Below are positions 9,953 through 18,900 of a DNA stretch of 64,000 nucleotides, in pieces. How positions within the stretch are numbered: position 1 is the stretch's first letter; each line of letters begins with the position of its first letter. Source of the stretch: Actinopolyspora alba (GTDB lineage Bacteria; Actinomycetota; Actinomycetes; Mycobacteriales; Pseudonocardiaceae). The stretch lies in NCBI RefSeq assembly GCF_900112765.1, contig NZ_FOMZ01000001.1:538740-602739 (forward strand), read 5' to 3'. The notes under the pieces were generated by a model that ran no database searches, was not told where the DNA came from, and worked only from the letters and a program-made list of their open reading frames with translations. The position numbers and the translations under genes are program-made.

Positions 9953-11542
9953 ATGTCCGACTCCACTACGTCCGGCCCCGACAACTCGGTCGGCCGCCGT
10001 TCGGTACTGCTGGGAGGGGCGGCCGCGGTCGGCGGTGCCGCGCTGGCGAGCACGGTCGCGGGATCCGCCTACGCCGACGGCCGGGGTCTGCCCGGTGCCG
10101 GTGTCGGCAGGCTGCGCGACCCCTTCAGCCTCGGAGTGGCTTCCGGGGATCCACTGCCGACCGGTGTCGTGCTGTGGACCCGGCTGGCTCCGGAGCCGAC
10201 CGCGGCGGACGGCAGGGGCGGGATGCCGAACCGTCCCTACCCCGTGCGGTGGGAGATCGCCGAGGACGAGCGGTTCGCTCGACCGGTGCGGCGCGGCTGG
10301 GAATGGGCCAGGCCGGAGGAGGCCCACAGCGTCCACGTGGAGGTCGACGGGCTGCGTCCCGGCGCCGAGTACTTCTACCGCTTCCGGGTGGGCAACGACG
10401 TCTCACCGGCCGGGCGTACTCGCACCGCACCCCCGCCCGGGCACATGGGCGACCTGACGCTGTGCTTCGCGTCCTGTTCGCACTTCGGTGACGGTTACTT
10501 CACCGCCTACCGCAGGATGGCCGAGGACGAGCCGGGATTGATCCTGCACCTGGGCGACTACCAGTACGAGTACCCCGCTTCGGATCACGACGTGCGGAAG
10601 GTGCTCGGTCCGGAGACCCGCACGCTGGCCAACTACCGGCAGCGGCACGCGCAGTACAAGACCGACGAGGATCTGCAACTGGCCCACTCGGTGGCGCCCT
10701 GGCTGGTGGTCTGGGACGACCACGAGACCGAGAACAACTGGGCCGACGAGGTGCCGGAACAACCGGACCCCGATTTCCTCGATCGGCGCGCGGCGGCGTT
10801 CCAGGCCTACTACGAGAACATGCCGCTGCGGCGGAGCTCCCGGCCGAGGGGGATCGACATGCGGCTCTACCGGCGCATCCGGTGGGGCGGCCTCGCCAAC
10901 TTCCACATGCTCGACACCAGGCAGTACCGCGACGACCAGGCCTGTGGTGACGGGTACGGCATCGGTTGCGAAGACCGCTTCGACCCGAACCGGAGCATCA
11001 CCGGCGAGCAGCAGGAACGCTGGATCATGAACGGTTTCCGGAACACCCGGGCGCGCTGGGACGTGCTGGGGCAACAGGTGTTCTTCTCCAAGTTGGACCT
11101 CGACAGCGGCCCCGGCGAGGGATACAACATGGACGCCTGGGACGGCTACGTCGCCAATCGGGACCGGATCGCGCACGGGATGGCAAACAGCAACGTGCGC
11201 AACGGTGTGGTGTTCACCGGCGACGTGCACCGGCACTGGGCCGCCGAGATCCGTGACTCGCACGACCACCCCGACTCACCGCCCGCGGGCACCGAGTTCA
11301 TCACCACCTCGGTCACCAGCGGCGGTGACGGCAGCGAGGACGCTCAGCAGGGCGTGCTCGACGACAACCCGCACGTGAAGTTCTACAAGGACCGGCGTGG
11401 CTACGTCCGCACCAGGTTCAGCGCGGACGAGCTGCGGGTGGACTACCGCACGCTGGACTACGTCACCGAACGGGGCGCCCCGGCGAAGACAGCGGCCACC
11501 TTCGTGGTCGACGACGGGGAGCCGAAGCTGCACCGGAAGTGA
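9953..11542 (+). CDS. phoD: PhoD-type alkaline phosphatase/phosphodiesterase 2, Tat-exported
   Basis: Second PhoD paralogue, 529 residues from ATG 9953 behind TGGAGGAGCGGG. The Tat signal is VGRRSVLLGGAAAVGGAALA, ending near a probable cleavage after SAYA. Core motifs match the first copy: GVASGDPLPTGVVLWTRL, HLGDYQYEY, WDDHETENNW, NFHMLDTRQYR, GDVHRHWAAEI. The stretch encoding MRLYRRIRWGGLANFHMLDT is almost identical at DNA level in both genes, indicating a fairly recent duplication or gene conversion. The different signal peptides and the 680-base gap suggest independent expression. Substrate differences (phosphomonoester, phospholipid or teichoate) cannot be read from the sequence. Confidence 0.93.
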   Translation: MSDSTTSGPDNSVGRRSVLLGGAAAVGGAALASTVAGSAYADGRGLPGAGVGRLRDPFSLGVASGDPLPTGVVLWTRLAPEPTAADGRGGMPNRPYPVRWEIAEDERFARPVRRGWEWARPEEAHSVHVEVDGLRPGAEYFYRFRVGNDVSPAGRTRTAPPPGHMGDLTLCFASCSHFGDGYFTAYRRMAEDEPGLILHLGDYQYEYPASDHDVRKVLGPETRTLANYRQRHAQYKTDEDLQLAHSVAPWLVVWDDHETENNWADEVPEQPDPDFLDRRAAAFQAYYENMPLRRSSRPRGIDMRLYRRIRWGGLANFHMLDTRQYRDDQACGDGYGIGCEDRFDPNRSITGEQQERWIMNGFRNTRARWDVLGQQVFFSKLDLDSGPGEGYNMDAWDGYVANRDRIAHGMANSNVRNGVVFTGDVHRHWAAEIRDSHDHPDSPPAGTEFITTSVTSGGDGSEDAQQGVLDDNPHVKFYKDRRGYVRTRFSADELRVDYRTLDYVTERGAPAKTAATFVVDDGEPKLHRK

Positions 11543-11598
11543 TCCGTCCCCTGTAGCCACCCGAGCACTCGCGGAAGCGGTGAGTCCCCACCGTGGCA

Positions 11599-11631
11599 CC
11601 CGGGACGCGTTCTTCGAGTTCGCGTCCCGGG
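11599..11631 (+). terminator. Terminator after second phoD
   Basis: Eleven-bp perfect stem CCCGGGACGCG (11599-11609) and CGCGTCCCGGG (11621-11631), 11-base loop, followed by CATTCGTTT, 57 bases after the stop. Confidence 0.7.
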
Positions 11632-12075
11632 CATTCGTTTCCGGCGATGTCGCCGCGCGCAGGAACTCGTACCGGGGTCCGTTCGAGTGTCTCCGCCCTC
11701 CTCCGCACCACGGACGATCGGGCTACTCCGAGACAGAGCTCCCGAACCGGCTTCCGCCGGGGAAACCGAGTGGATTCATCCTGCCGAAGAGACGATCGAT
11801 CACACCACCACACTGTTCGAACTGCCACGAGAAAATATGATTTAAAATCATTCTCACTTTCACAGAGAAAGCCGAAAAATATTAATATCCACAACGATGC
11901 CACACCAAGAAGAGGACTCACGCTCACCCTTCCGAGCGGCAAACGGAAATCATCATTGCCAATCATCGGGAAAAACTGATCTACTTCAACACGACACACC
12001 GAACTGAGCGTAGAGGGGAAGCCGAACGAATACCGAAACACCGGGCCGCTCCACACCGATCAAAACCGAAGAACC
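11632..12075. other. AT-richer intergenic region
   Basis: About 440 bases. From roughly 11830 to 12060 the base composition falls well below the surrounding level (AAAATATGATTTAAAATCAT, AAAATATTAATATCC). No supported gene. It leads into the small secreted-protein array and may carry its promoter; the low GC hints at acquired DNA. Confidence 0.5.
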
Positions 12076-12407
12076 ATGAAGAACATTATCGCCTGCTCCG
12101 CCATCGCAGTACTCACTTTTCTGCTCACCACGACTCCGTCGCTCCACACCCGGGAAGCTTCGGCATCTCCAGGAGAGAAAAATTCACAAGCCAAATGCAC
12201 TAAACACACGATAATACGCGAGGAACCCGAGCAGAATTCACGACCGCTCGGAACTTGCCTCAGAAACCAACCCATAGAAGCCATATGCCTGGAGTTCGGA
12301 CCCCCATGGAGGTCTGGATCTTCATGAGCACCACGGACAACCGGGACGGCTACGTGCCATCGGAGTCAGTAACGGCCGAGAACTGGGAGAACGTGCCCGA
12401 ATGCTGA
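12076..12407 (+). pseudogene. Frameshifted small secreted SH3-like protein
   Basis: First of three tandem paralogues. ATG 12076 opens a signal peptide (MKNIIACSAIAVLTFLLTTTPS) and the conserved Cys/His region (KCTKHTIIREEP, GTCLRN, AICLEFG). At a run of five Cs (12301-12305) the frame breaks and stops at about 12327. In another frame the homologous C-terminal half continues without a gap (EVWIFMSTTDNRDGYVPSES, then AENWENVPEC) to a TGA at 12405. Comparison with the intact neighbours fits either two added Cs or one lost base at this homopolymer. It may be a real pseudogene, a phase-variable tract or a sequencing error. Confidence 0.8.
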
Positions 12408-12566
12408 ACTATTTCCTGTTCGGACGACCGGCGTAACGATCCCACCCAGGGAACCGGACAACACTCCGCAACCTCGTGCTCCAAGAGCACCCGGTAAAGA
12501 CGCACCCGGTGGCTCCTGATCCCTCCGGGTGAAAAGTAAGTATCCAACACCGAAAGGATTACCAAA

Positions 12567-12896
12567 ATGCGGAAGATCGCAATGCTGTTCGCGATGCTGA
12601 CGGCCTCGGTCGCCTTCTTTCCCGCGATGGCCGCGGCACAGCCGGCGGAGAGCGCCCTGGTGGCCAAGCCAAGCACCACCGGATACTGCACCCACTACAC
12701 ACTTATCCGCGAGAATCCCGGACACAACGCCCGACCGAACGGAAGCTGTAAGACCAACGAACCGTTCACGGCTTTCTGCTTCCAGGACATGGGTACGGAT
12801 CTGTGGATAAAGATGCAGACATCGACCAGCCCGGTAGGCTACGTGAACGCCGACGACGTCAAGATCGACGACTGGCAGAAAATCGGCCAGTGCTGA
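12567..12896 (+). CDS. Small secreted SH3-like domain protein
   Basis: 109 residues from ATG 12567 after GAAAGGA. A signal peptide (MRKIAMLFAMLTASVAFFPAMAAA) is followed by a mature domain of about 80 residues with four cysteines (GYCTHYTL, NGSCKTN, AFCFQDM, final C). It contains an SH3b-like signature: DLWIKMQTST, then GYVNADDVKIDDW. Such modules often bind peptidoglycan or act as secreted binding domains. No catalytic motif is present. Second member of a tandem triplet with about 150-base gaps, so the genes probably arose by local duplication. Function is unknown; a secreted adhesion, inhibitor or effector role is possible but unproven. Confidence 0.75.
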   Translation: MRKIAMLFAMLTASVAFFPAMAAAQPAESALVAKPSTTGYCTHYTLIRENPGHNARPNGSCKTNEPFTAFCFQDMGTDLWIKMQTSTSPVGYVNADDVKIDDWQKIGQC

Positions 12897-13061
12897 CGGA
12901 GTAGCGGGAACTTCGGAGGGTGCGGTCGCCCAGTGACCACACCCTCCGACTCCGTCCGGCGTCCCGAAAACGGGAACGAGGTCGCGTCGGAAACGCACAT
13001 CATCCGACCGAAACACTCACAGAGCCAGTACCGATCCGGTTTTCGGACACGAAGGAACACG

Positions 13062-13391
13062 ATGAGAGATCGAACCGCCGTCTTGTGCACGACATTGGCG
13101 TTGCTCGTCATGTCCGGCTCGCACGCGTGGGGCGAGGAACGAACCAACGACGGTACCGGAGGCACTCAAGCGGTTTGCCGTCATCCGAGCCCGATACACC
13201 TGAGGCCCACCAGCGATTCGCGACAGCTGGACCTCTGTTCGCAAGGGGAAACTATGACAACCCACTGCTACGTGGACAACGGAGCGGACCTCTGGCTACG
13301 CGTATCTCCCGTTGCCGAAGTGCTCGGATACATCAACCTGGACAACGTAGAGGTCAAGAACTGGAATCAGCTCTCCCGTTGTGCGAGGTAA
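13062..13391 (+). CDS. Small secreted SH3-like domain protein, third paralogue
   Basis: 109 residues from ATG 13062 behind GAAGGAA; the longer in-frame start at 12933 has no leader. Signal peptide MRDRTAVLCTTLALLVMSGSHAW, then the same scaffold as its neighbours: AVCRHPSPIHLRP, LDLCSQG, THCYVDNGADLWLRV, GYINLDNVEVKNW, C near the end. The four mature cysteines are conserved across all three copies although most other residues have changed, which suggests two disulfides and fast surface divergence. Function unknown. Confidence 0.72.
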   Translation: MRDRTAVLCTTLALLVMSGSHAWGEERTNDGTGGTQAVCRHPSPIHLRPTSDSRQLDLCSQGETMTTHCYVDNGADLWLRVSPVAEVLGYINLDNVEVKNWNQLSRCAR

Positions 13392-13436
13392 CCTCATGAG
13401 GCCGATAATGTCCGCGGCCGTGACGAGCACGCCCCG

Positions 13437-13496
13437 TACCGGCGGGGTTCGGTCGGGGGCCTGCGGCCGTGACCACCCGACCGAACTCCGCCGGTA
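13437..13496. terminator. Bidirectional terminator between convergent genes
   Basis: Long hairpin: arms 13437-13457 and 13476-13496 pair over 21 bp with a single G.T mismatch, 18-base loop. It lies between the convergent ends of the SH3-like gene and tsaD and can serve both. Confidence 0.8.
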
Positions 13497-13506
13497 AACG
13501 AATCCC

Positions 13507-14574
13507 TCAGCGCAGCACCACGGTGTCCACCGACATCCCTGGGTTGGCCGACAGTCCCAGCGGGGAGGGTTCGACGCGGTTGGCCAGCACGTGGGCGCCC
13601 ACCGCGGCGATCATCGCGCCGTTGTCGGTGCACAACCTGGGACGCGGCACCCGCAGCGTGATCCCGGCCTCGGCGCAGCGTTCCCGCGCCAACCCGGAGA
13701 GTCGTGAGTTCGCCGCCACCCCGCCGGAGAGCACCACGGTGTCCAGCCCCAGCTCCACGGCGGCTCGCACCGCTTTCTCGGTGAGCACGTCGGCCACCGC
13801 TTCCTGGAACGACGCGGCGATGTCGGCGATCGGCAACTGCTTGCCCGCTTCGCGCGCCTGCTCCACCCAACGCGCGACAGCGGTTTTCAGTCCGGAGAAC
13901 GAGAAGTCGAACTTCGCGTCCCGCGGTCCGGTCAGGCCGCGCGGGAAGGCGATCGCGTTCGGGTCGCCCTCACGGGCCATCCGGTCGATCGGCGGGCCGC
14001 CAGGATACGGCAGTTCCAGGATGCGTGCCACCTTGTCGTACGCCTCTCCCGCGGCGTCGTCGATGGTCGAACCGATCTCGGTCACCTCGTCGGCGACCCC
14101 GGCCACCGACAACAGTTGGGTGTGCCCGCCGGAGACGAGCATGGCCAGGCAGCGGGACGGCAGCGGCCCGTGCTCCAGGGTGTCCACCGCGACGTGGCCG
14201 AGCAGGTGGTTGACGCCGTAGAGCGGGACCCCCAGCGCCGCCGCGTACGCCTTCGCCGCGGACACCCCGACCATCAGCGCACCGGCCAGCCCCGGCCCCG
14301 CCGTCACCGCGATGGCGTCCACATCGGACAACTTGATGCCCGCTTCGTCCAGCGCCCGCCGCGCCGTGGGTTCCATCGCCTCCAGATGGGCCCTGCTGGC
14401 GATCTCGGGCACCACACCGCCGAACCGCGCGTGCTGCTCCACGCTGGAAGCCACCGCGTCGGCGAGCAATCGCACCGAGCCGTCCGGTTCGAGTCGGACC
14501 AGCCCGACACCGGTCTCGTCACACGAGGTCTCGATACCGAGCACGATCCGGCCGGGGCCACCATCGGTACTCAT
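13507..14574 (-). CDS. tsaD: tRNA N6-adenosine threonylcarbamoyltransferase TsaD
   Basis: Catalyses the last step of t6A37 formation on ANN-decoding tRNAs, transferring threonylcarbamoyl from the AMP ester. 355 residues from ATG 14574; the ORF extends upstream but this ATG overlaps the rimI stop by four bases (ATGA). The ASKHA-fold signatures are present: [14 protein letters not shown] at the N-terminus, the metal-binding HxxxH equivalents in [17 protein letters not shown], the [14 protein letters not shown] loop and [12 protein letters not shown]. Last gene of the tsaB-rimI-tsaD operon. It needs TsaB and TsaE; tsaE is not in this window. Cytoplasmic and normally essential. Confidence 0.97.
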   Translation of the reverse strand: MSTDGGPGRIVLGIETSCDETGVGLVRLEPDGSVRLLADAVASSVEQHARFGGVVPEIASRAHLEAMEPTARRALDEAGIKLSDVDAIAVTAGPGLAGALMVGVSAAKAYAAALGVPLYGVNHLLGHVAVDTLEHGPLPSRCLAMLVSGGHTQLLSVAGVADEVTEIGSTIDDAAGEAYDKVARILELPYPGGPPIDRMAREGDPNAIAFPRGLTGPRDAKFDFSFSGLKTAVARWVEQAREAGKQLPIADIAASFQEAVADVLTEKAVRAAVELGLDTVVLSGGVAANSRLSGLARERCAEAGITLRVPRPRLCTDNGAMIAAVGAHVLANRVEPSPLGLSANPGMSVDTVVLR

Positions 14575-15134
14575 ACCGCTCCACCTTCCTGCTCGGCCGT
14601 ACGCTCCGGGCGCCACATGGTGTAGGCGTCGGCGCCGGACGGCCGGTAGTAGCGCTCGCGCTTGCCGACCACCTCGAAACCGTGCTCCCGGTAAAGCGCG
14701 ATCGCGGAATCGTTGTCGGTCCGCACTTCCAGGAACACCTGAGCCCGCTGCTCGTCCGCGCGGACCAGCAGCTTGCGCAACAGTGTCCTGCCGACTCCCT
14801 TCCGCTGGTAATCCGGGTCCACGGCGATGGTGTGCACCTCCGCCTCGGCACGCGGCGGCCGAGCCACGAGGGCCAGTCCGGCGTATCCGATCAACCGGTC
14901 CGCGGCGTCGTAGGCACCCACGTAGTAGTCCCCACCGTCCAGCGCGGCGGCGAAAGCGTGCTCCGACCACGGATCGTCGTCGGGGAACAGCAGTTCTTCC
15001 AGTTCGGCGCAGCGCGGGAGATCGCGGCTGCGGAGCTTCGCGACGAACGGTTCGGACGCCCCCGACGGCGTACCGGACTCACCGGGGCGCTGGTCACCGG
15101 GGAACTGGTTACCGGCGCACTGGTTCTCGGTCAC
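14571..15134 (-). CDS. rimI: Ribosomal protein S18 alanine N-acetyltransferase RimI
   Basis: GNAT-fold acetyltransferase, 187 residues, predicted to acetylate the N-terminal alanine of S18. The start is GTG 15134 with GGGGGAGG just upstream, overlapping the tsaB stop by four bases. The acetyl-CoA loop is [11 protein letters not shown] (about residues 109-119), preceded by VHTIAVDPD and followed by [20 protein letters not shown] with the catalytic-region Tyr. An extra 28-residue hydrophilic N-terminus precedes the domain. The gene sits between tsaB and tsaD in many bacteria, and its position supports the name. Confidence 0.93.
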   Translation of the reverse strand: MTENQCAGNQFPGDQRPGESGTPSGASEPFVAKLRSRDLPRCAELEELLFPDDDPWSEHAFAAALDGGDYYVGAYDAADRLIGYAGLALVARPPRAEAEVHTIAVDPDYQRKGVGRTLLRKLLVRADEQRAQVFLEVRTDNDSAIALYREHGFEVVGKRERYYRPSGADAYTMWRPERTAEQEGGAV

Positions 15135-15835
15135 GTCCTCCCCCGCTCGGCCGTCACGGACTTCGGTGGTCCTGGCGCGGCAGCGTCTGGCCTGCGCAGG
15201 TACATCGGCACCAGGGGCCGGGGATCCGCTCCGGCCACCACCTCCGCTCCGGCCACCGCCACGATGCCCTCGGGGCTCGGATAGGCGGGCTCGACCACCT
15301 CGAGCCCCAGGTCGGGGGCGTGCCGCGCGGCCGACTCACCCGCGGCGGCCCGGACGTGCAGCCCCTCCAGGCGCGGGGGAAGTTCCTCGGGCCGGTCCAC
15401 GGCGGGATCGGTCAGCCGCTCGCGCACGCCGTACGGTTTCCTGGAGCCGTAGGCGGCCCAGTACACTTCGCTGCGGCGGGCGTCGGTGAGCACCAACAGC
15501 GGCGAGTTCCCCTCGGTCCGCGCCGCTATGGCGTCCAGACTGCTTACGGGATACACCCGGGTCCCGGAGGCGTGACCGAGCGCGGCGGCCGTGACCATCC
15601 CGACCCGCAGTCCGGTGAACGGCCCCGGACCGGCGCCGACGACGATCGCGTCCACCTCACCCAGCTGATGGCCGCCTTCCGCGAGGACATCGAGCAACTG
15701 CGGGGTGAGTAGTTCACCGTGGGCGCGAGGATTGACCGTTACGCGCTCGGCCAGCGAGTGCGGCCGAGTGTCCGCGAGCTCGACCAGCCCCGCGGTTACC
15801 GCGGGAGTCGAGGTATCCAACGCGATGACGAGCAC
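15131..15835 (-). CDS. tsaB: t6A biosynthesis scaffold protein TsaB
   Basis: 234 residues from GTG 15835 (VLVIALDTSTPAVTAGLVE). An inactive ASKHA-fold partner that dimerises with TsaD and recruits TsaE. The family block GAGPGPFTGLRVGMVTA (about 67-83) is intact, as is DARRSEVYWA. In mycobacteria alr and tsaE precede tsaB; here the upstream neighbour on the same strand is a beta-galactosidase, so the alr-tsaE part has been separated from the operon. Confidence 0.95.
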   Translation of the reverse strand: MLVIALDTSTPAVTAGLVELADTRPHSLAERVTVNPRAHGELLTPQLLDVLAEGGHQLGEVDAIVVGAGPGPFTGLRVGMVTAAALGHASGTRVYPVSSLDAIAARTEGNSPLLVLTDARRSEVYWAAYGSRKPYGVRERLTDPAVDRPEELPPRLEGLHVRAAAGESAARHAPDLGLEVVEPAYPSPEGIVAVAGAEVVAGADPRPLVPMYLRRPDAAAPGPPKSVTAERGRT

Positions 15836-15977
15836 AGTGGTTCAGAGTACTTCAACCGCAGGTCATCGCCCTCAACGGGTCGGGGATCGCGCGCACGGCC
15901 CCCGACGTGCGGCGGGGCCGCCGGGCCGGTGGGATTCCGGCTCGACGGCCCCGTCGGGAAATCAACGCCCACGCGCC

Positions 15978-18900
15978 TCACCTTCCGGTGGGGCGCAGCA
16001 CCACCGAGTAGGTGTGCGGGCGGTCGGCACGCACCCGGTACTCGTCCCGCACCGGGTTCGGCGTGTCACCGAGGCCGGTGACGGCTTCGGAGACGTGCAG
16101 CGTGATGAACGGGTCCTCACGCAGCTGGTAGGCGAAATCCGTGCGCTCGGCGTTGGAGTACCGGTCGGCGGAGACCGCCAGTGAATCGCCGGAGACCGAC
16201 AGCCCCGCGTGCTCGCCGGAGAGCTTCACCCACTCGGTGTCGACCTTGACACCGTTGTCCTGCGGCGGCAGGAAGTCGAACCACTGTTCGTCGACCGTCG
16301 AGGACCAGCGCCCGATGTGCTGCGAATCCTTGCGATCGGGATAGGACTCGCCGGGTCCGCGGCCGTACCAGGTCATGTCGCCGAACGACTCGGGCACCCG
16401 CAGCGACATCCCGACCTTGGGCAGCCACGGCAACGAACGCATCCGTTCGCCGTAGGCCTCGAGCCGGTGCTGGAGTTCGATCCCTCCGGAGGAGTCGATC
16501 CGATACGTCCAGCGGCTGTCGAAACCGTTGCCGGAAACGTCGGGGGCCGAGGAACGGGTGCGCACGACCACCTTCGCCTTCCCGGCCTCGGAACGGCTCA
16601 CCCGAACCGAGCGAACCTCGGTCTCCAGCCGGTCCAGTCCCAGCTCCCGGAACTGCGCCTCGGGGTTGACCCCGCTCCAGTTGCTCCACTCGTTGCCGGT
16701 CGGCGGCCGGAACACGTCGAGCTCGGGACCGCCGAGCAACCGCTCGGTTCCGTCGGTGGACAGCGAGCTCAACGTCCCCTGATCGCGGTCGAAGGTGTAC
16801 CGGAAACCGGCACCCCGCACCCGGACGTCGTCGGCGGCACGTCGCACGGAGAGCGACTCCGTGCTCCGGTTCCGCTTCCGGTCGGCGCTACCGGGAGCGG
16901 CCGGGGCCCGCTCGCCCCCCGCCGCGAGCTGTTCGGAGGCGATGGTGTGCCCCGCCGGGATGCTGCGGGAGGCCTCCCGCAGCTTGGCGGTGAGCACCAG
17001 GAAGCGCTCCGTCTCACCCGCGCTCGGCAGGTCCAGGTCGACCTGTCGGCTCTCGCCCGGCCCCACGGTCACGTTCACCGGACCGGCTGCCACCTCACGA
17101 CCGTTGGACTTCAGCTTCCACCGCAGGTCATAGGCGTCGGTGCTCAGGGTGTGGTTGAGGTTGCGCACCACGAACCGCCCGTCGGCGGCATCGGTGGCCC
17201 CGTCGACCGTGTCGAACCGGATCGGCGCGTGGCTGTAGGCCAGTTGCTTGAGCTCCGGCTGTGGAGTGCGGTCGGCGTTGACCAGACCGTTCACCACGAA
17301 CTGCGAGGACCCGTACGTGTCGTACTCTCCCGCGCGTCGCTGCTCGTCGAAGTTCAGCGCGAGAACCGCCCGCCGCGCCGGGTCGGCACTGGAGGAGATG
17401 TCGCCCGGTGACAGCGCACTGTCGTAGACGCGGGCGTTGTCGACCACGGCGTGCGCGGTCCGCCCGGCGAAGCTGTCCCGGTGCTTCTCCTGGTTCCGGC
17501 CGACGGTGACGGTGTACATGGTGTTGTGCGCGATCTCGCCGTCGTAGGACTCGGCCGCCACCTGCTCACCGTCGAGGAAGAGCCGCACCTGCGAACCGTC
17601 GTAGGTGCCGGTGACGCGGTGCCAGTTTCCCCACCAGTCATCGGGGATCTCCACCCTGGCGGTGTGCCAGCCGCCCTCGCCGTAGACGAAGAACTCGACG
17701 TGGTTCCGATCCGGCATCTGCAGTGCCCACTGCTTGTCGCCCTTGGCCAGGAAGGTGTTGGAACCGTCCCAGGACAACGGCTTGACGCGGACGTCGAGCG
17801 TGACCTCCTCGCCCGTTATGCCGAGTTTCGGATCGCGGTAGGCCTGCGCCCAGTCGTCCATTCCGGACAGTTTCAGCGCCTTGCCCTCCACGCCCTTGAC
17901 CAGTGAGGGGTTGCCGTTGACGTGTACCGGGATGTCGTTGCCCGAGGAGTCGGGCAGCATCCGGCGTTGTCGCGACAGGCCCTGGTCGACCCAGTCCCAC
18001 ACGAATCCGCCTTGCAGGGCGGGCTCGCTGCGGATGGTCTTCCACATGTCCTCGTAGTGCCCGAGGCTGTTGCCCATGGCGTGCAACCACTCGCCCATCA
18101 CGACCGGTTTGGTCTCGGTGCGGGCGATCTCCTTCAGCGCACCGGGCGAGGGATAACGCGGTCCGGCCACGTCCGCGAAGGGCGCGTCACCGCCGTGGTT
18201 GTTGGCCTGGTGGTAGAGCAGCCTGGTCGGGTCGACCGCGCGGGCGTGCTCGGCCATGTCGTAGTGGGCCTTGCCGAGTCCCGCCTCGTTCCCGGTGTCC
18301 CAGATGATCACGCTCGGGTGGTTCTTGTCGCGTTCCATCATCGCGTCGAACCGATCCGCGAAGGCGGCCTGCCATGCCGGGCGGTCGGCGAGGCAGTCCC
18401 GTTCGGGCTCGGCCGAGCAGTTCTCCCGGTAGTGGGTCTCGGTGTCGACCTCGTCGGCCACCAGCAGACCGTTGCGGTCGGCCAACCGGTACCAGTACGG
18501 ATCGTTCGGGTAGTGCGAGGTCCGTACCGCGTTGATGTTGTTGCGCCGCATCAGGGCGACGTCCTCCCGCTGCCGTGCGCGACTGACCGTGCGCCCGGTC
18601 TCGGGGTCGTGCTCGTGCCGGTTGACGCCACGCAGGTTCACCGGTTGGCCGTTGAGCAGGATCTGCCTGTCCTTCGTGGTGACCTCGCGGAAACCGACCG
18701 GCTGCTGGGTGATCTGCTTGACCTCGCCGTCCGGGCCGAGCAGCCGCAGCACCACGGTGTAGAGCGCGGGGTTCTCGTCGCTCCACAACTCGGGGGACTC
18801 GATCTCACGGCTGAGATCGATGCGGGCACTGCCACCGTCGACCTTCGTGGTCCCGTCGAGACCGGCCACTCGATCGCCCCCGGGGCCGTGGAGCGCGGCC

